A stretch of 64,000 nt of DNA from NCBI GenBank assembly GCA_016192145.1, contig JACPUT010000018.1, positions 62,001-126,000 on the forward strand, in the 5' to 3' direction. The translations under genes and the position numbers were made by a program. Shown in pieces: positions 8,732 through 19,479 of this stretch (positions are counted from its first letter, which is position 1; every line of letters begins with the position of its first letter). The stretch is from Acidobacteriota bacterium (GTDB lineage: Bacteria; Acidobacteriota; Holophagae; Holophagales; Holophagaceae). Below the pieces are notes generated by a model that was given only the letters and a program-made list of their open reading frames with translations, had not been told where the DNA came from and did no database searches.

Positions 8732-8998
8732 ATGAAGCTCAAGAGCCTCGCCATCCTCTCCCTCGCCGTCCTCATGGGCGGCATCGCCGGCTACGCGGCC
8801 GCGGGCGCCACCTACCAGAAGACGGGCCTGGTGAAGGAAGTCGGCAAGGACACCTTCACCCTCGACCTCGGCAAGGACGGGGAGTGGCGCTTCTACACCG
8901 ATGGCGGCACCAAGGGCGGCGACGCGGTGAAGGCGGGCCAGAAGGTGACCGTCACCTACAAGCAGATCGCCACGAACATCGAAGCCAAGAAAAAATGA
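8732..8998 (+). CDS. Small secreted beta-barrel-type protein, unknown function
   Basis: An 88-residue protein. ATG 8732 was chosen over an upstream frame extension because AGGAGA lies 6 nt before it and a clear signal peptide follows (MKLKSLAILSLAVLMGG, then AGYAAAGA). The mature part of about 65 residues alternates strand-like segments (GLVKEVGKDTFTLDLGKDG, KAGQKVTVTYK). This resembles small OB-like periplasmic proteins of the DUF1344 kind. Function unknown. Confidence 0.75.
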   Translation: MKLKSLAILSLAVLMGGIAGYAAAGATYQKTGLVKEVGKDTFTLDLGKDGEWRFYTDGGTKGGDAVKAGQKVTVTYKQIATNIEAKKK

Positions 8999-9004
8999 GG
9001 GTTT

Positions 9005-9087
9005 GAACCACCAAGACACCAAGGCCGCCAAGACAAGGCAAATTCCCAAATTGGTTTTTCTTGGTGATCTTGGTGTCTTGGTGGTTC
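9005..9087. repeat. Inverted repeat built from CCAAGACA-type units
   Basis: Two 30-nt arms (9005-9034 and 9058-9087) match at 26 of 30 positions, including 19 in a row (GAACCACCAAGACACCAAG). Each arm contains three tandem CCACCAAG-like units. The element follows the small secreted-protein gene and ends 25 bp before the next gene. Confidence 0.85.
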
Positions 9088-9112
9088 GGCTTGAGTTCCC
9101 CGTGGAGTTTCC

Positions 9113-9913
9113 ATGCGCTTCCTGATCGCGATTCTGCTGAGCCTCCCCACCTGGGCCCAGGATCTCGCCTTCACCCGGACGGGGAAGGGGCCGGGCCTCG
9201 TCCTGATCCATGGGTTCGCGGGCAATCGCGGGGTTTGGAAGGACACCGCGAAGGCGCTCTCCGCCAAATTCACGGTGCTGGCGGTGGATCTGCCCGGCTG
9301 CGGCGAGAGCCCGGCCCTGCCGCCCGGCCAGGTGGATTTCGGGGCCGTGGCGGATCAGGTGGCCAAGCTGGGGCGTCGTGAATTGGAGGGCTCCTTCGTC
9401 GTGGTGGCCCACAGCATGGGCGGCCTGGTGGCCCTGCGCATGGGCAGCCGGCATCCCGAGAGCGTGCGCGGCCTCGTCTTCCTGGATTCGCCCCTCAGGC
9501 CCATGGAGGGCGTGGGCGCGGACGCCCTGGCGAAGGCCCTGGAGACGGATGTGCAAAGCACCTTCCGCGCCCGCTATGGCCGCTTCGCCGCCTCGCCTGA
9601 GCAGCTGGATCGCGTGGCCGCCGAGGCCGCCCGCATTCCCGGGCCCGTGCTGGCGGGCTACACCCGGGGCCGCATGGTCGGCAATGACGTGGATGCAGCC
9701 CGGGTGCTCTGCCCCGTCCTGCTCATCGCCTCGCCCAACCTCCTGCCCGCGGGCACCCAGCCCGAGACGGAAGCCCGCAGCGCGGGCTACGGCCCCTTCC
9801 GCACCCTCCAGGTGGTGCGGCTGGCGGGGGTGGGGCACTGGATCATGTGGGATGAGCCCCGGCTCGTGCACCGGGCCATCACCGAGTTCGTCGGCAATCT
9901 GGGGAAGCCTTGA
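9113..9913 (+). CDS. Secreted alpha/beta hydrolase
   Basis: A 266-residue alpha/beta-hydrolase. A short signal peptide ends near residue 16 (LPTWAQ). The oxyanion-hole motif is LIHGFAGN, the nucleophile elbow is AHSMGG (Ser near residue 99), and the catalytic His is in GVGHWIMWDEP near the C-terminus. The substrate cannot be read from the sequence. Its stop codon overlaps the start of the following SDR gene (TGATG), so the two are probably translated together. Confidence 0.85.
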   Translation: MRFLIAILLSLPTWAQDLAFTRTGKGPGLVLIHGFAGNRGVWKDTAKALSAKFTVLAVDLPGCGESPALPPGQVDFGAVADQVAKLGRRELEGSFVVVAHSMGGLVALRMGSRHPESVRGLVFLDSPLRPMEGVGADALAKALETDVQSTFRARYGRFAASPEQLDRVAAEAARIPGPVLAGYTRGRMVGNDVDAARVLCPVLLIASPNLLPAGTQPETEARSAGYGPFRTLQVVRLAGVGHWIMWDEPRLVHRAITEFVGNLGKP

Positions 9914-10749
9914 TGACCCGGAGGTGGATCCTCGTCACCGGCTGCTCCACGGGCATCGGGCGCCACCTCGTGGGGGCCCTGCGCCGCAGGGGCTGGGGCG
10001 TGGTGGCCACCGCGCGGAGGCCGGAGACCCTGGCGGATCTGCCCCCGGGTGAAGATCTCCGCGTGCTCGCCCTGGATGTGTGCGACGCGGCCTCCATCGC
10101 CGCCGCGGTGGAGGCCTGCCGTGATTTGCGCCTGATCGGATTCGTGAACAACGCGGGCTACGGGCAGATCGGCCCCCTCGAACTGCTCACGGAGGATGAG
10201 CTGCGGCGTCAATTCGAGACGAACGTCATCGGCCTCCACGCGGTCACCCGGGCCTTCCTGCCCCTGATCCGCAAAAACGCCGCGCGGGGTGAGGGCCGTG
10301 TGGTGCAGGTGTCGTCGATGCTCGGGCGCCTCTCGATTCCCTTGGCGGGGGCCTACAACGCCAGCAAGCACGCCGTCATCGCCCTGGCGGAATCCCTGCG
10401 GCTGGAGATCGGGGACGAGATCCCCGTGCTCCTGGTGGAACCCGGCGCCATCCGATCCGAGTTCCGGGAGACCCTCACGAAAGCCTGGGGGGATCTGCCC
10501 GAGCGGGCCAAGGGCACGCCCTTCGAAGCGGTCCTCCGCCGCTACATGGAGAAGCGCAAGGAGCTCAGCGAAGCCCACGCCTACGACGCGGGCCAGTGCG
10601 CGGAGCGGATCGCCCGGGCCATCTCCGCCGCCCGTCCGCCCCGCCGCCTCACCATCGGGAAGGATGCCTTCTGGGCCGGGAAGGCCAAGGCCATCCTGCC
10701 CGCCTTCCTCTGGGAGCGCCTCCTGCGCCGGGCCTATGGGCTTCGCTGA
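9913..10749 (+). CDS. Short-chain dehydrogenase/reductase
   Basis: A 278-residue classical SDR. The nucleotide-binding motif is TGCSTGIG, NNAG is present, and the catalytic Ser lies in QVSSMLG with Y-x3-K in AYNASKHA. The substrate is unknown; the C-terminal stretch resembles SDRs acting on lipids or retinol-like alcohols only in a general way. It is joined to the upstream hydrolase by a stop/start overlap, and its own 3' end overlaps the next gene by 14 bp, so all three form one operon. Confidence 0.88.
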   Translation: MTRRWILVTGCSTGIGRHLVGALRRRGWGVVATARRPETLADLPPGEDLRVLALDVCDAASIAAAVEACRDLRLIGFVNNAGYGQIGPLELLTEDELRRQFETNVIGLHAVTRAFLPLIRKNAARGEGRVVQVSSMLGRLSIPLAGAYNASKHAVIALAESLRLEIGDEIPVLLVEPGAIRSEFRETLTKAWGDLPERAKGTPFEAVLRRYMEKRKELSEAHAYDAGQCAERIARAISAARPPRRLTIGKDAFWAGKAKAILPAFLWERLLRRAYGLR

Positions 10750-11365
10750 AGAGCTGGAGGCGCGGGGCTGGGCGAGGGTGCCGGAAGGGCTGGGGGAAGC
10801 CGCGCTGGCGGAACTCGTCCGGCTCCTGCCCATGCTCGCGGTTCCCTCGCGGCGGCCCGTGCCCCTCGGGCCGCTGAATGCCTGGTTGGCGGGCACGGCA
10901 CTGCCGGGCCTCATGGCCGGATTGCTGGGGCCCGGCGCCCGGCCCACGCGGGCCCTGCTCATGGCCAAGGGGCCCGGCCAGGAATGGGCCATCGAATGGC
11001 ACCGCGACACCACCTTCGCCGTGGCGGAACCCCGCGAAGTGCCGGGCTTCGATGGCTGGGTGAACAAGGGGCCCTTCTACCAGGTGCAGGCTCCGCTGGA
11101 GCTGGTGGGCCTCATCCGCACCCTGCGCATCCACCTGGATGACGCGGGATTGGAGCAGGGACCGCTGCTCGTGCGTTCCGGGTCCCATGCCGGGGAAGGA
11201 GCGCCCGCCTTGGCCGTGCCGGCCCTGCGGGGTGAGGTTCTGGCCATGAATCCGCTGCTGCTCCACGCCTCCGAGGTGCCCCGCGACCTTTCTCCCCGGC
11301 GCGTGTTGCATATCGAATGGGCCGCCTTCGATTTGCCTGGCGGTCTGAGGTGGGGCTGGTTCTAG
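10736..11365 (+). CDS. Phytanoyl-CoA dioxygenase (PhyH)-like Fe(II)/2-oxoglutarate oxygenase
   Basis: A 209-residue protein starting inside the end of the SDR gene. It shows the H-x-D iron-binding pair in EWHRDTTF, a distal His in NPLLLHASE and the 2-oxoglutarate-binding Arg in PRRVLHIEW, the usual order for PhyH-type double-stranded beta-helix oxygenases. The family hydroxylates small molecules or lipids. With a hydrolase and an SDR in the same operon it may take part in a short oxidative modification route, but the substrate is unknown. Confidence 0.7.
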   Translation: MGFAEELEARGWARVPEGLGEAALAELVRLLPMLAVPSRRPVPLGPLNAWLAGTALPGLMAGLLGPGARPTRALLMAKGPGQEWAIEWHRDTTFAVAEPREVPGFDGWVNKGPFYQVQAPLELVGLIRTLRIHLDDAGLEQGPLLVRSGSHAGEGAPALAVPALRGEVLAMNPLLLHASEVPRDLSPRRVLHIEWAAFDLPGGLRWGWF

Positions 11366-11546
11366 GCGGTGGGAACGGAGAATCCGACTGAGGGGCTCAT
11401 GATGTCCGTCACCGTTCCGGGGCCGAAATTCTTAGAGCCCGCTCCTCCCCGGAGGCGGGGAAGTCGGTGGGCGATTTCATCGATCCAGCCACCCGGTGGC
11501 TGCATTCAGGGGCGGATTCGTGATGCCGCGCCAGAGGAGATTTGAA

Positions 11547-11714
11547 ATGCCCAATCCCATGAACCCCGGAAAGAAGTCCCCCACCCCGAAGCCGGAGAAG
11601 CAGGCGGATAAGCCGAAGACCGGAACCTCCTGGGGCAGCCCTGGGCTCCCGAAATCCGAGCCGGCCAAGAAGCCCGCCGAGCCCCCCAAACCCATCGGCA
11701 GCCCGAAGAAATAG
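11547..11714 (+). CDS. Small Lys/Pro-rich protein
   Basis: A 55-residue protein made almost entirely of K, P, S, G, E and A, with PKP/KKP-type repeats and no predicted fold. ATG 11547 has GAGGAG 9 nt upstream. It lies before the CBS-domain gene. Such low-complexity basic peptides may bind nucleic acids or be structural, but that is speculation. It could be missed by gene finders. Confidence 0.5.
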   Translation: MPNPMNPGKKSPTPKPEKQADKPKTGTSWGSPGLPKSEPAKKPAEPPKPIGSPKK

Positions 11715-11824
11715 GCGGGCGGCCCTGGCCTTGGAATGGATCCCCTTCCTGGTCGGTTGAACGGGCGGCCAGGAAGGATTGCCGGATTGGAACCCCTCCC
11801 CATATCGATTGAAGGAGCTGCATC

Positions 11825-12319
11825 ATGCTCATCCGCGAACTTTCTCCGACCTACGTGGCGTCCTGCCATCCCGATACGGCCCTCTCCGAAGCGGCCACCC
11901 TGATGCGAGAGCACGATTGCGGCATCCTGCCCGTCGTCGATGGTGCATACAAGGTCCTGGGTGTGCTCACGGATCGGGATATCTGCATGGCGGTGAGCTC
12001 CCGCGATGTCCTGGCTTCTGAATTGCGAGCCCGGGACGTGATGTCCACGACGATTCACACCATCGCCGCAGGAGATACGGCGGCCCAGGCGTTGAGGGTC
12101 ATGCGCAAGCACCACGTTCGCAGGCTTCCCATCACGGCGCCGGATGGCGTGCTGGAGGGCATCGTCTCCTTGAACGATCTCTTCCTCGCAGCCAGGCCCG
12201 TTGGGGGCAACCAGCCGATGTCACCCTCCTACGAGGACCTCATCCAGACCATGAAGGCGATCTGCAGCCATCCGTCCGCTCCTACCTCGAAAGCCGAAGG
12301 GGGATTGGCCCACATCTGA
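11825..12319 (+). CDS. CBS-domain pair protein
   Basis: A 164-residue protein of two CBS motifs (about residues 8-60 and 73-125), a Bateman module that usually binds adenine nucleotides. Typical CBS strings are CGILPVVDGAYKVLGVLTDRDI and RRLPITAPDGVLEGIVSLNDLF (quoted in part). A short tail (SYEDLIQTMKAIC) is shared with the second CBS protein at 13513. No attached enzyme or channel domain. An AAGGAG site precedes the ATG. It probably acts as a nucleotide-level sensor for an unidentified partner. Confidence 0.88.
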   Translation: MLIRELSPTYVASCHPDTALSEAATLMREHDCGILPVVDGAYKVLGVLTDRDICMAVSSRDVLASELRARDVMSTTIHTIAAGDTAAQALRVMRKHHVRRLPITAPDGVLEGIVSLNDLFLAARPVGGNQPMSPSYEDLIQTMKAICSHPSAPTSKAEGGLAHI

Positions 12320-12401
12320 ACCCGAAGGGTGCTGGGTGGTGGGAAGTGCTTGGCTTCCAATGGCCTTGGGAGGGGCCTCACCTGCTTCCGGGGCGTTCCA
12401 T

Positions 12402-13163
12402 TCACCGGAGGCGGGAGGGGAGATCCTCCACCGCCACGAGAGGCCCCGCCCGGGGTGCCATGCCATCCGGGCGGAATTTGGCCATGCCTTTCAGGGTGGG
12501 GATATCCAACAGCCTGACCACCGGGAAGGTGCTGCGGATGAGGCCCATATCCGTGAGGAGTTTGAACCCCCGGGAAACGGCCGCGCGAGTGCAGCCGATG
12601 TGGAGTCCAAGCTCGCCTTGGTCCTCCTGGAATTCCAGAAGCGAAGTCCCAGGGCGCCGCTGATGCTCCGTGAGGAGCACCCTCGCCAGGCGTTCCGGCA
12701 CCGTCTGCAAGCTCAAGCCGTGGGCCACGTCCATGAGGTGGCGCACCCGGGTGCCGAAGTGGTGCAGCACCGCGTCGATGCCCGCCGCCTCCGTCAAGGC
12801 CCAGTGTTTGAACTCATCGCCGGGAATGAAGAAGCCCCGGCTCCTCCGGAGGCTGCGAACGGAAAAGGAGGAAGGTCGGCCTTCAAAATAGGGAACGATG
12901 CCCGCGACTTCGCCCGGTTTCAGGAATTCCAAGATCTGCGGGTTCCCCCGGGCATCGAAGTGCATGACCTTCCACTCCCCTTCGACCAGCTGGAAGAGCC
13001 CTCCCACGAACTCATCCTGCTGGTAGATGGCGGCGTTATCCGCGTAGGTTCTGACTTCCTTGATGCGGTCCAGCCGATCCCACAATTCGGGGGGCAGGGA
13101 TTCAAACAAGCTGAGCCCGTTGGAATCGGGGCAGTTCAATAGGTGGGACTGAGGTTGAGACAT
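12402..13163 (-). CDS. Crp/Fnr-family transcriptional regulator
   Basis: A 253-residue regulator with an N-terminal effector beta-barrel (about residues 18-135), a long dimerisation helix and a winged helix (IGCTRAAVSRGFKLLTDMGLI near residue 190). The recognition helix lacks the Glu of the FNR class (TRAAVSR), so its DNA site should differ from TTGAN4-type boxes. There is no cysteine cluster for Fe-S binding. About 35 residues follow the winged helix, a longer tail than usual. It lies between two paralogous CBS genes, is divergent from the second, and probably controls this island. Confidence 0.85.
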   Translation of the reverse strand: MSQPQSHLLNCPDSNGLSLFESLPPELWDRLDRIKEVRTYADNAAIYQQDEFVGGLFQLVEGEWKVMHFDARGNPQILEFLKPGEVAGIVPYFEGRPSSFSVRSLRRSRGFFIPGDEFKHWALTEAAGIDAVLHHFGTRVRHLMDVAHGLSLQTVPERLARVLLTEHQRRPGTSLLEFQEDQGELGLHIGCTRAAVSRGFKLLTDMGLIRSTFPVVRLLDIPTLKGMAKFRPDGMAPRAGPLVAVEDLPSRLR

Positions 13164-13512
13164 CCACTCACCCCTTTATGGGGAGGTTTGACATTTCCGG
13201 AGGGGCTAATCCGCAGAAATCATTTTTGAAAACAAGGAAGTGGTCAGACGCTTTGCCATCCACTTCCACCTGCCCGGGAAATCCCAGGCGACGCTCCCCC
13301 AAACATAGGGCCAACCGCCTGGTGGACCACCCTGGGGCTGGAAGTTCTCGCACGCGGGAGGGGTGACTTTGAATCCCCATTCCGAGGTTCATTTCGGACC
13401 CCTGAATCGAGCCCCCGGGGGGTCCCCTCGGGGCATGGGCGATCAGCCCGATCATGATTTCAGTCACTACCGTGGAAACCCATATTGGCCGGGCCTTCAC
13501 AGAGGGGGGGTC
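13164..13512. other. Divergent intergenic region between the Crp regulator and the second CBS gene
   Basis: 349 bp without a supportable gene. It should hold both divergent promoters. I see scattered short GC-rich palindromes (for example GGTGG-A-CCACC near 13321 and GGGC-GATCA-GCCC near 13438). I see no FNR-class palindrome and no convincing -35/-10 pair. Confidence 0.4.
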
Positions 13513-14004
13513 ATGATCGTCCGCGACATCTGTTCACGAAAAGGGATTTCCTGCCATTTGGATACGACCCTCGCCGAGGCCGCCGAGCTGCTCGGGGATC
13601 ATGAGGGAGAGGCCCTCCCCGTGGTGGACGGCTCCAACAAGGTGGTCGGGGTCATCACCGATCGGGATATCGTCCTGGCCTTGGCGGCGCGAAAGGAGAA
13701 GGCCGCCAGGTTGCCGGCCCGGGATGTGATGACGGCGCCGGCCCATGGCGTCCACCCCGATGATTCGGTGGCCCTTGCGATGCGGTACATGCGGCAGTAC
13801 CAGATCCGGCGCATTCCCGTGGTGGATGGCCTGGGGAACCTCCTGGGTCTGCTCTCCATGAACGACCTCATCCTCCAGGCCCAGGAGGACCTGCCGGGCA
13901 GCCCGCCCAGCCTTCCCTATGGCGAGGTCATGGAAACCCTCAAGATCCTCATCGCCCATCGGGAGAAGCGATTGAAACGGAAGCCTCACCTCGTGCACGC
14001 CTGA
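13513..14004 (+). CDS. CBS-domain pair protein
   Basis: A 163-residue paralogue of the CBS protein at 11825: two CBS motifs (EALPVVDGSNKVVGVITDRD and RRIPVVDGLGNLLGLLSMND) plus a similar C-terminal helix (PYGEVMETLKILIAHR). The open frame extends 150 bp upstream, but ATG 13513 is preceded by a GAGGGGGG ribosome site and begins the CBS fold, so I use it. It is divergent from the Crp-type regulator and convergent with the dehydrogenase operon. A regulatory adenylate-binding role is inferred. Confidence 0.87.
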   Translation: MIVRDICSRKGISCHLDTTLAEAAELLGDHEGEALPVVDGSNKVVGVITDRDIVLALAARKEKAARLPARDVMTAPAHGVHPDDSVALAMRYMRQYQIRRIPVVDGLGNLLGLLSMNDLILQAQEDLPGSPPSLPYGEVMETLKILIAHREKRLKRKPHLVHA

Positions 14005-14024
14005 TCGCGGGATGCCGCATCCTC

Positions 14025-14285
14025 TCAATGGGACTGGGGGGCAACCAGCTTCGGTTCGAGGTAATCCAGGGTGGTTTGGAGGGTGGACAGCCGCGCGTAA
14101 TCGGCCTCGGGCACGCTGATGCCCAGCTGCTGGTGGATGGCGAGGATGAAGGCGTAGAAGTCCACGCTGTCGAGATCCAGCTCCTCGCGAATCGGCCATT
14201 CGTCCCTCCATGTGGAGAGGTCCGCCTCCGGGGCGAGGTGGCCGAGGAGCCTCAGGAGTTCGGCGCGCAGCCCCTCGCGGTTCAT
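14025..14285 (-). CDS. Acyl carrier protein
   Basis: An 86-residue four-helix acyl carrier protein with the phosphopantetheine attachment Ser at S40 in LDLDSVDFY. The last gene of the acsA-E1-E2 operon, its start overlaps the E2 stop by 4 bp. Acyl carrier proteins normally feed fatty-acid or polyketide enzymes; none is encoded here. Its tight coupling to a 2-oxoacid dehydrogenase suggests an acyl group is handed from the lipoyl/CoA system to this carrier, or that the complex is not an ordinary pyruvate dehydrogenase. That link is inference. Confidence 0.82.
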   Translation of the reverse strand: MNREGLRAELLRLLGHLAPEADLSTWRDEWPIREELDLDSVDFYAFILAIHQQLGISVPEADYARLSTLQTTLDYLEPKLVAPQSH

Positions 14286-15388
14286 AACGCCTCCGGCGTC
14301 TGGAGGAGGCGATCCATGGCCGCGAGCAGCAGGCCACCGCGGTGCCCGTCGCTGACGCGGTGATCGGCCGATAGGGTGGCCGTGGCCGTGAGCCGCGGTT
14401 CCAGCCGACCCTGCACCACCCAGGGGCGCTCCACCACCCTGCCGAGGCCCACCAGGGCCACCTGGGGCGGGTGGATCACGCCGAAGACGGCCTCCACGCC
14501 ACGATCCCCGAGGCTCGTCACCGTGATGGTGGGGTCGGTGAGCTCCGAACCGCGCAGGCCCCCGGATCGGGCACGGGTGACCAGATCCGTCATGCGCCGG
14601 TTGAGGTCCGCCAGGCTGGCTTGATCCGCATCGTGCAGCGCCGGGGCGATGAGGCCCCCATGGCGCAGGGAGACGGCGATGCCCAGGTGGACACGGGGGC
14701 TGGGTCGGAAGGCACCCGCTTCCCAGAACCCATTCAGCTCCGGGACTTCCCTCAGCCCGAGCGCCGTGGCCTTCAGCAGCAGGGCCCCCAGCAGAAGCCG
14801 TTCCTCCAGGGGAAGGGAGGCGTTGGCCTTCGCCAGCCACAGCGCGGCGGGCCCCAGATCCAAGGTGTGCGAGAGGTAATAGTGGGGGATCTCCCGCTTG
14901 CTCCGGCTCATGGCCGTGGCGATGGCCTGCCGCATGCGCTGGGCGCGATCCTCCGCTGGTGGGGGAGGGGGCGGGGGTGCGGGGGTGGCCTGTCCCAGGT
15001 CTTCCAGCTGGATTCTGCCCTGGGGGCCGGTGCCATGGATGCTGGCGAGGTCCAGCGCCAGTTCCGAGGCGCGCTTGCGCGCGGCCGGGGTGGCCATCAC
15101 GCGGGTGGCGGGGGCCCTGGCCTCGGGGGCACGGGTTGGAATCTCGGCATCGCCGGTGGTGCGGAGCGTGGCCAGCACGGTACCCACGGGAACCTTCTCG
15201 CCCGGCGGAACGAGCACCTGCTCCAGCACGCCCTCCGTGAAGGATTCCACCTCCACGGCGGCCTTGTCCGTTTCCACATCGACGATGATCTCGCCCTTGG
15301 CCACGGCCTCACCGGGGCGTTTGCGCCAAGCCACGACCTTTCCGCGGTCCATGTCCGCCCCGAGCTTGGGCATGCGGAACTCATACAT
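14282..15388 (-). CDS. 2-oxoacid dehydrogenase E2, dihydrolipoyl acyltransferase
   Basis: A 368-residue E2 with one N-terminal lipoyl domain (lipoyl Lys K42 in VETDKAAVE), a Pro/Ala-rich linker, a peripheral-subunit-binding domain near residues 105-140 ([12 protein letters not shown]) and the acyltransferase domain ending in the DHRVSDG active-site motif. It moves the acyl group from lipoamide to CoA. ATG 15388 overlaps the E1-beta stop by 8 bp and matches the usual lipoyl-domain start. No E3 (lipoamide dehydrogenase) gene is in the cluster, so E3 must come from elsewhere. Confidence 0.92.
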   Translation of the reverse strand: MYEFRMPKLGADMDRGKVVAWRKRPGEAVAKGEIIVDVETDKAAVEVESFTEGVLEQVLVPPGEKVPVGTVLATLRTTGDAEIPTRAPEARAPATRVMATPAARKRASELALDLASIHGTGPQGRIQLEDLGQATPAPPPPPPPAEDRAQRMRQAIATAMSRSKREIPHYYLSHTLDLGPAALWLAKANASLPLEERLLLGALLLKATALGLREVPELNGFWEAGAFRPSPRVHLGIAVSLRHGGLIAPALHDADQASLADLNRRMTDLVTRARSGGLRGSELTDPTITVTSLGDRGVEAVFGVIHPPQVALVGLGRVVERPWVVQGRLEPRLTATATLSADHRVSDGHRGGLLLAAMDRLLQTPEAL

Positions 15389-16361
15389 GGTGCCCCACCA
15401 GTTCCTGGGCGGCGGCGAGGATGTCCTCCACCTGGGGCAGGGCGGCCCGCTCCATGTGGATGGCGTAGGGCATGGGCACTTCCTTGGAACAGACGCGCAG
15501 GACGGGGCCATCCAGGAGGTCGAAACCCTGTTCCTGGATGCGGGCCGCGACCTCGGCCGCGAAGCTGCCCGTGCGCCAGGCCTCGTCCACGATGGCGGCC
15601 CGGTGGGTCCGCGCCACGGAGCCCAGCACCGTGTCCATGTCCAGGGGCCGCAGCATGCGGAGGTCCACCACCTCGGCGTCGACCCCTTCCTGGGCGAGGC
15701 GCTCGGCCGCTTGCAGGGTCTTGGGCAGGGATCCGCCGAAGGTGATGAGGGTGAGATCCCGCCCGTCCCTGCGAATGGCCGCGCGGGAGAGGTCCACGGG
15801 GGATTCGTCGAGGGTCCCCTCCATGGGGTAGAGCGTGGCGTGTTCGAAGATGAAGACGGGATCGGGTTCCAGCAGGGCCGCTTGCAGCATGCCGAAGGCG
15901 TCGGTCACCGTGGCGGGTACGGCCACGCGGATGCCGGGGATGTGGGCATACCAACCCTCGAGGCTATGGGAGTGCTGGGCGGCCATCTGGCGTCCGCCGC
16001 CGGTGGCCATGCGCACCACCAGGGGCACGCCGATCTGGCCGCCGGACATGTGGCGGAGCGTGGCCGCGTTGTTCACCACCTGATCCAGGGCCAGGAGGCT
16101 GAAATTGATGGTCATGACCTCCACGATGGGCCGCACGCCGCCGATGGCGGCGCCGATTCCCGCACCCACGAAGGCGGATTCCGAAAGTGGGGTGTCCCGC
16201 ACACGCTCGGGGCCGAACTCCTCCAGGAGCCCCTTGCTCACGGCGAAGGCGCCGCCGTAGCGGCCCACGTCCTCCCCCATGAGAAAGACCTTCGGATCCC
16301 GTTGCAGGGCCAAGCGCAGCGAGGCCCGGATGGCTTCACGGTAGGTGGTCGTCGTGCCCAT
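15381..16361 (-). CDS. 2-oxoacid dehydrogenase E1 beta subunit
   Basis: A 326-residue transketolase-type pyrimidine-binding and C-terminal domain protein. Conserved pieces are [12 protein letters not shown], the glutamate-bearing [13 protein letters not shown] and [10 protein letters not shown]. With E1-alpha it forms the thiamine-diphosphate decarboxylase of a pyruvate/acetoin-type dehydrogenase. ATG 16361 has GGAGGA upstream; a start 18 bp earlier is possible. It sits 72 bp after E1-alpha, the only real gap in the operon. Confidence 0.92.
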   Translation of the reverse strand: MGTTTTYREAIRASLRLALQRDPKVFLMGEDVGRYGGAFAVSKGLLEEFGPERVRDTPLSESAFVGAGIGAAIGGVRPIVEVMTINFSLLALDQVVNNAATLRHMSGGQIGVPLVVRMATGGGRQMAAQHSHSLEGWYAHIPGIRVAVPATVTDAFGMLQAALLEPDPVFIFEHATLYPMEGTLDESPVDLSRAAIRRDGRDLTLITFGGSLPKTLQAAERLAQEGVDAEVVDLRMLRPLDMDTVLGSVARTHRAAIVDEAWRTGSFAAEVAARIQEQGFDLLDGPVLRVCSKEVPMPYAIHMERAALPQVEDILAAAQELVGHHV

Positions 16362-16433
16362 GGGGTCCTCCGGATCCAACGGCGCCCTCCGGGCGGGTGC
16401 CCGATCGCGATCCGCGGGGGGCTTCCCTGGTGT

Positions 16434-17408
16434 TCACGGGAGGGCCTCCTGCAACTGGGGCGCGGCCACCACGTGGCGCAGCAGCTCTTGGGTGGACTCC
16501 AGGGGGCTCGCCTCGGCGAAGGCCACGGCCGCCGCGATTTCCTCCTGGATCTCGGTTTCCATCCGACGCAGATCCGCCTCGGTCAGGCCCTCCTCCAGTT
16601 TCAGCCAGGCGGAAAGGGTGCCGATGGGGTCCTTCGCCTTCCAGGCCTCCACTTCATCCTTGGTCCGGTAAAGCTCGGGATCGGCGGTGGAGTGGGCGCG
16701 GAATCGGTAGGTGCGGGCCTCCAGGAAGAAGGGCTCACCCAGGCGCACCACGTCGACGGCCCGTCGGGTCGCGGCGAACACCGCCTCCACGTTCATGCCA
16801 TCCACGACTTCCGATGCCACCCCATAGCCCCGGGTCTTGTGGTGGAGGTCCGTCTGGGCCTGATGCCGTTCGAGCCCGGTGCCCATGGCATAGAGGTTGT
16901 TCTCGCAGAGGAACAGCACGGGCAGCTTCCAGAGCGCGGCCAGGTTCATGGCCTCGTGGAACTCCCCTTCGGCCACGGCCCCATCGCCGAAGAAGCAGGC
17001 CGTGACGTTGGTTCGGCCCAGCAGTTGGTCGGCCAAGGCGAGGCCCACCGCCACGGGGATGCCGCCGGCCACGATGGCGTACCCCCCATAGAAGCGGCGG
17101 GAAGCGTCGAACAAGTGCATGGAGCCGCCCCGGCCATGGCTGCAGCCCGTGGCCTTGCCATACATCTCGGCCATGATGGCGCCCATGTCCATGCCCCGGG
17201 CGAGGGCATGGCCGTGTTCCCGGTAGGTGGAGACGACCGCGTCCTCGGGCCGCAGCGCGTGCATGGCACCCACGGCCACGGCCTCCTCGCCGATGTAGAG
17301 GTGGAGGAAGCCCCGGATGAAACCGGCACTGTAGGCTTCGGCGCAGCGTTCCTCGAAGCGGCGGATCCGCAGCATCTCCTTGAGCATGGCTTGGGGAGAG
17401 GGGTCCAT
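16434..17408 (-). CDS. 2-oxoacid dehydrogenase E1 alpha subunit
   Basis: A 324-residue thiamine-diphosphate enzyme subunit. The diphosphate-binding motif [15 protein letters not shown] ends with the expected ENN, the phosphorylation-loop region reads [14 protein letters not shown], and [12 protein letters not shown] is typical of the acetoin/pyruvate (AcoA/PdhA) group. The substrate could be pyruvate, acetoin or a branched 2-oxoacid. Position next to an acetyl-CoA synthetase points to acetyl-CoA production. The gene begins one base before the acsA stop region ends, so translation is probably coupled. Confidence 0.9.
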   Translation of the reverse strand: MDPSPQAMLKEMLRIRRFEERCAEAYSAGFIRGFLHLYIGEEAVAVGAMHALRPEDAVVSTYREHGHALARGMDMGAIMAEMYGKATGCSHGRGGSMHLFDASRRFYGGYAIVAGGIPVAVGLALADQLLGRTNVTACFFGDGAVAEGEFHEAMNLAALWKLPVLFLCENNLYAMGTGLERHQAQTDLHHKTRGYGVASEVVDGMNVEAVFAATRRAVDVVRLGEPFFLEARTYRFRAHSTADPELYRTKDEVEAWKAKDPIGTLSAWLKLEEGLTEADLRRMETEIQEEIAAAVAFAEASPLESTQELLRHVVAAPQLQEALP

Positions 17409-19178
<1,770 letters not shown>

Positions 19179-19479
19179 CAAGGTCCTCCCCGGGGTACCC
19201 GGCGCAACCGAGGGAGGCAGGGCCCGTCGAGGCGAAACGCTGGAACCCAATGCAGGACTTGGAATTCCGCATATCCGACTGCCGGGCTCATGATTGCGAT
19301 CACCCCGAAACAGACCTATCTTTCGACCGCCTTCCCTGGCGCCGAGGGAAGGGTGTCCTTGACGGCTTTCCTTGCCGCGTTGCGGCCTGAAATTCGAGAT
19401 TCCATCGAATCGCTTTTCCCCTTGGTCCGATGGATGCGCGATGGCTTCAGCGCCCCTTCTTCCCCCAAAGGAGTTCCCC
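19179..19479. other. Divergent promoter region of acsA and hsp20
   Basis: 301 bp without a gene between divergent operons. It contains the inverted repeat ATTCGA-N7-TCGAAT at 19392-19410. A TTGACG near 19360 could be a -35 element for the hsp20 operon. I see no CIRCE-type heat-shock operator (TTAGCACTC-N9-GAGTGCTAA). Confidence 0.4.
19392..19410. promoter_or_regulatory. Palindrome upstream of hsp20
   Basis: ATTCGA-N7-TCGAAT, a perfect 6-bp inverted repeat about 70 bp before the hsp20 start. It could be an operator. The binding protein is unknown. Confidence 0.3.
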
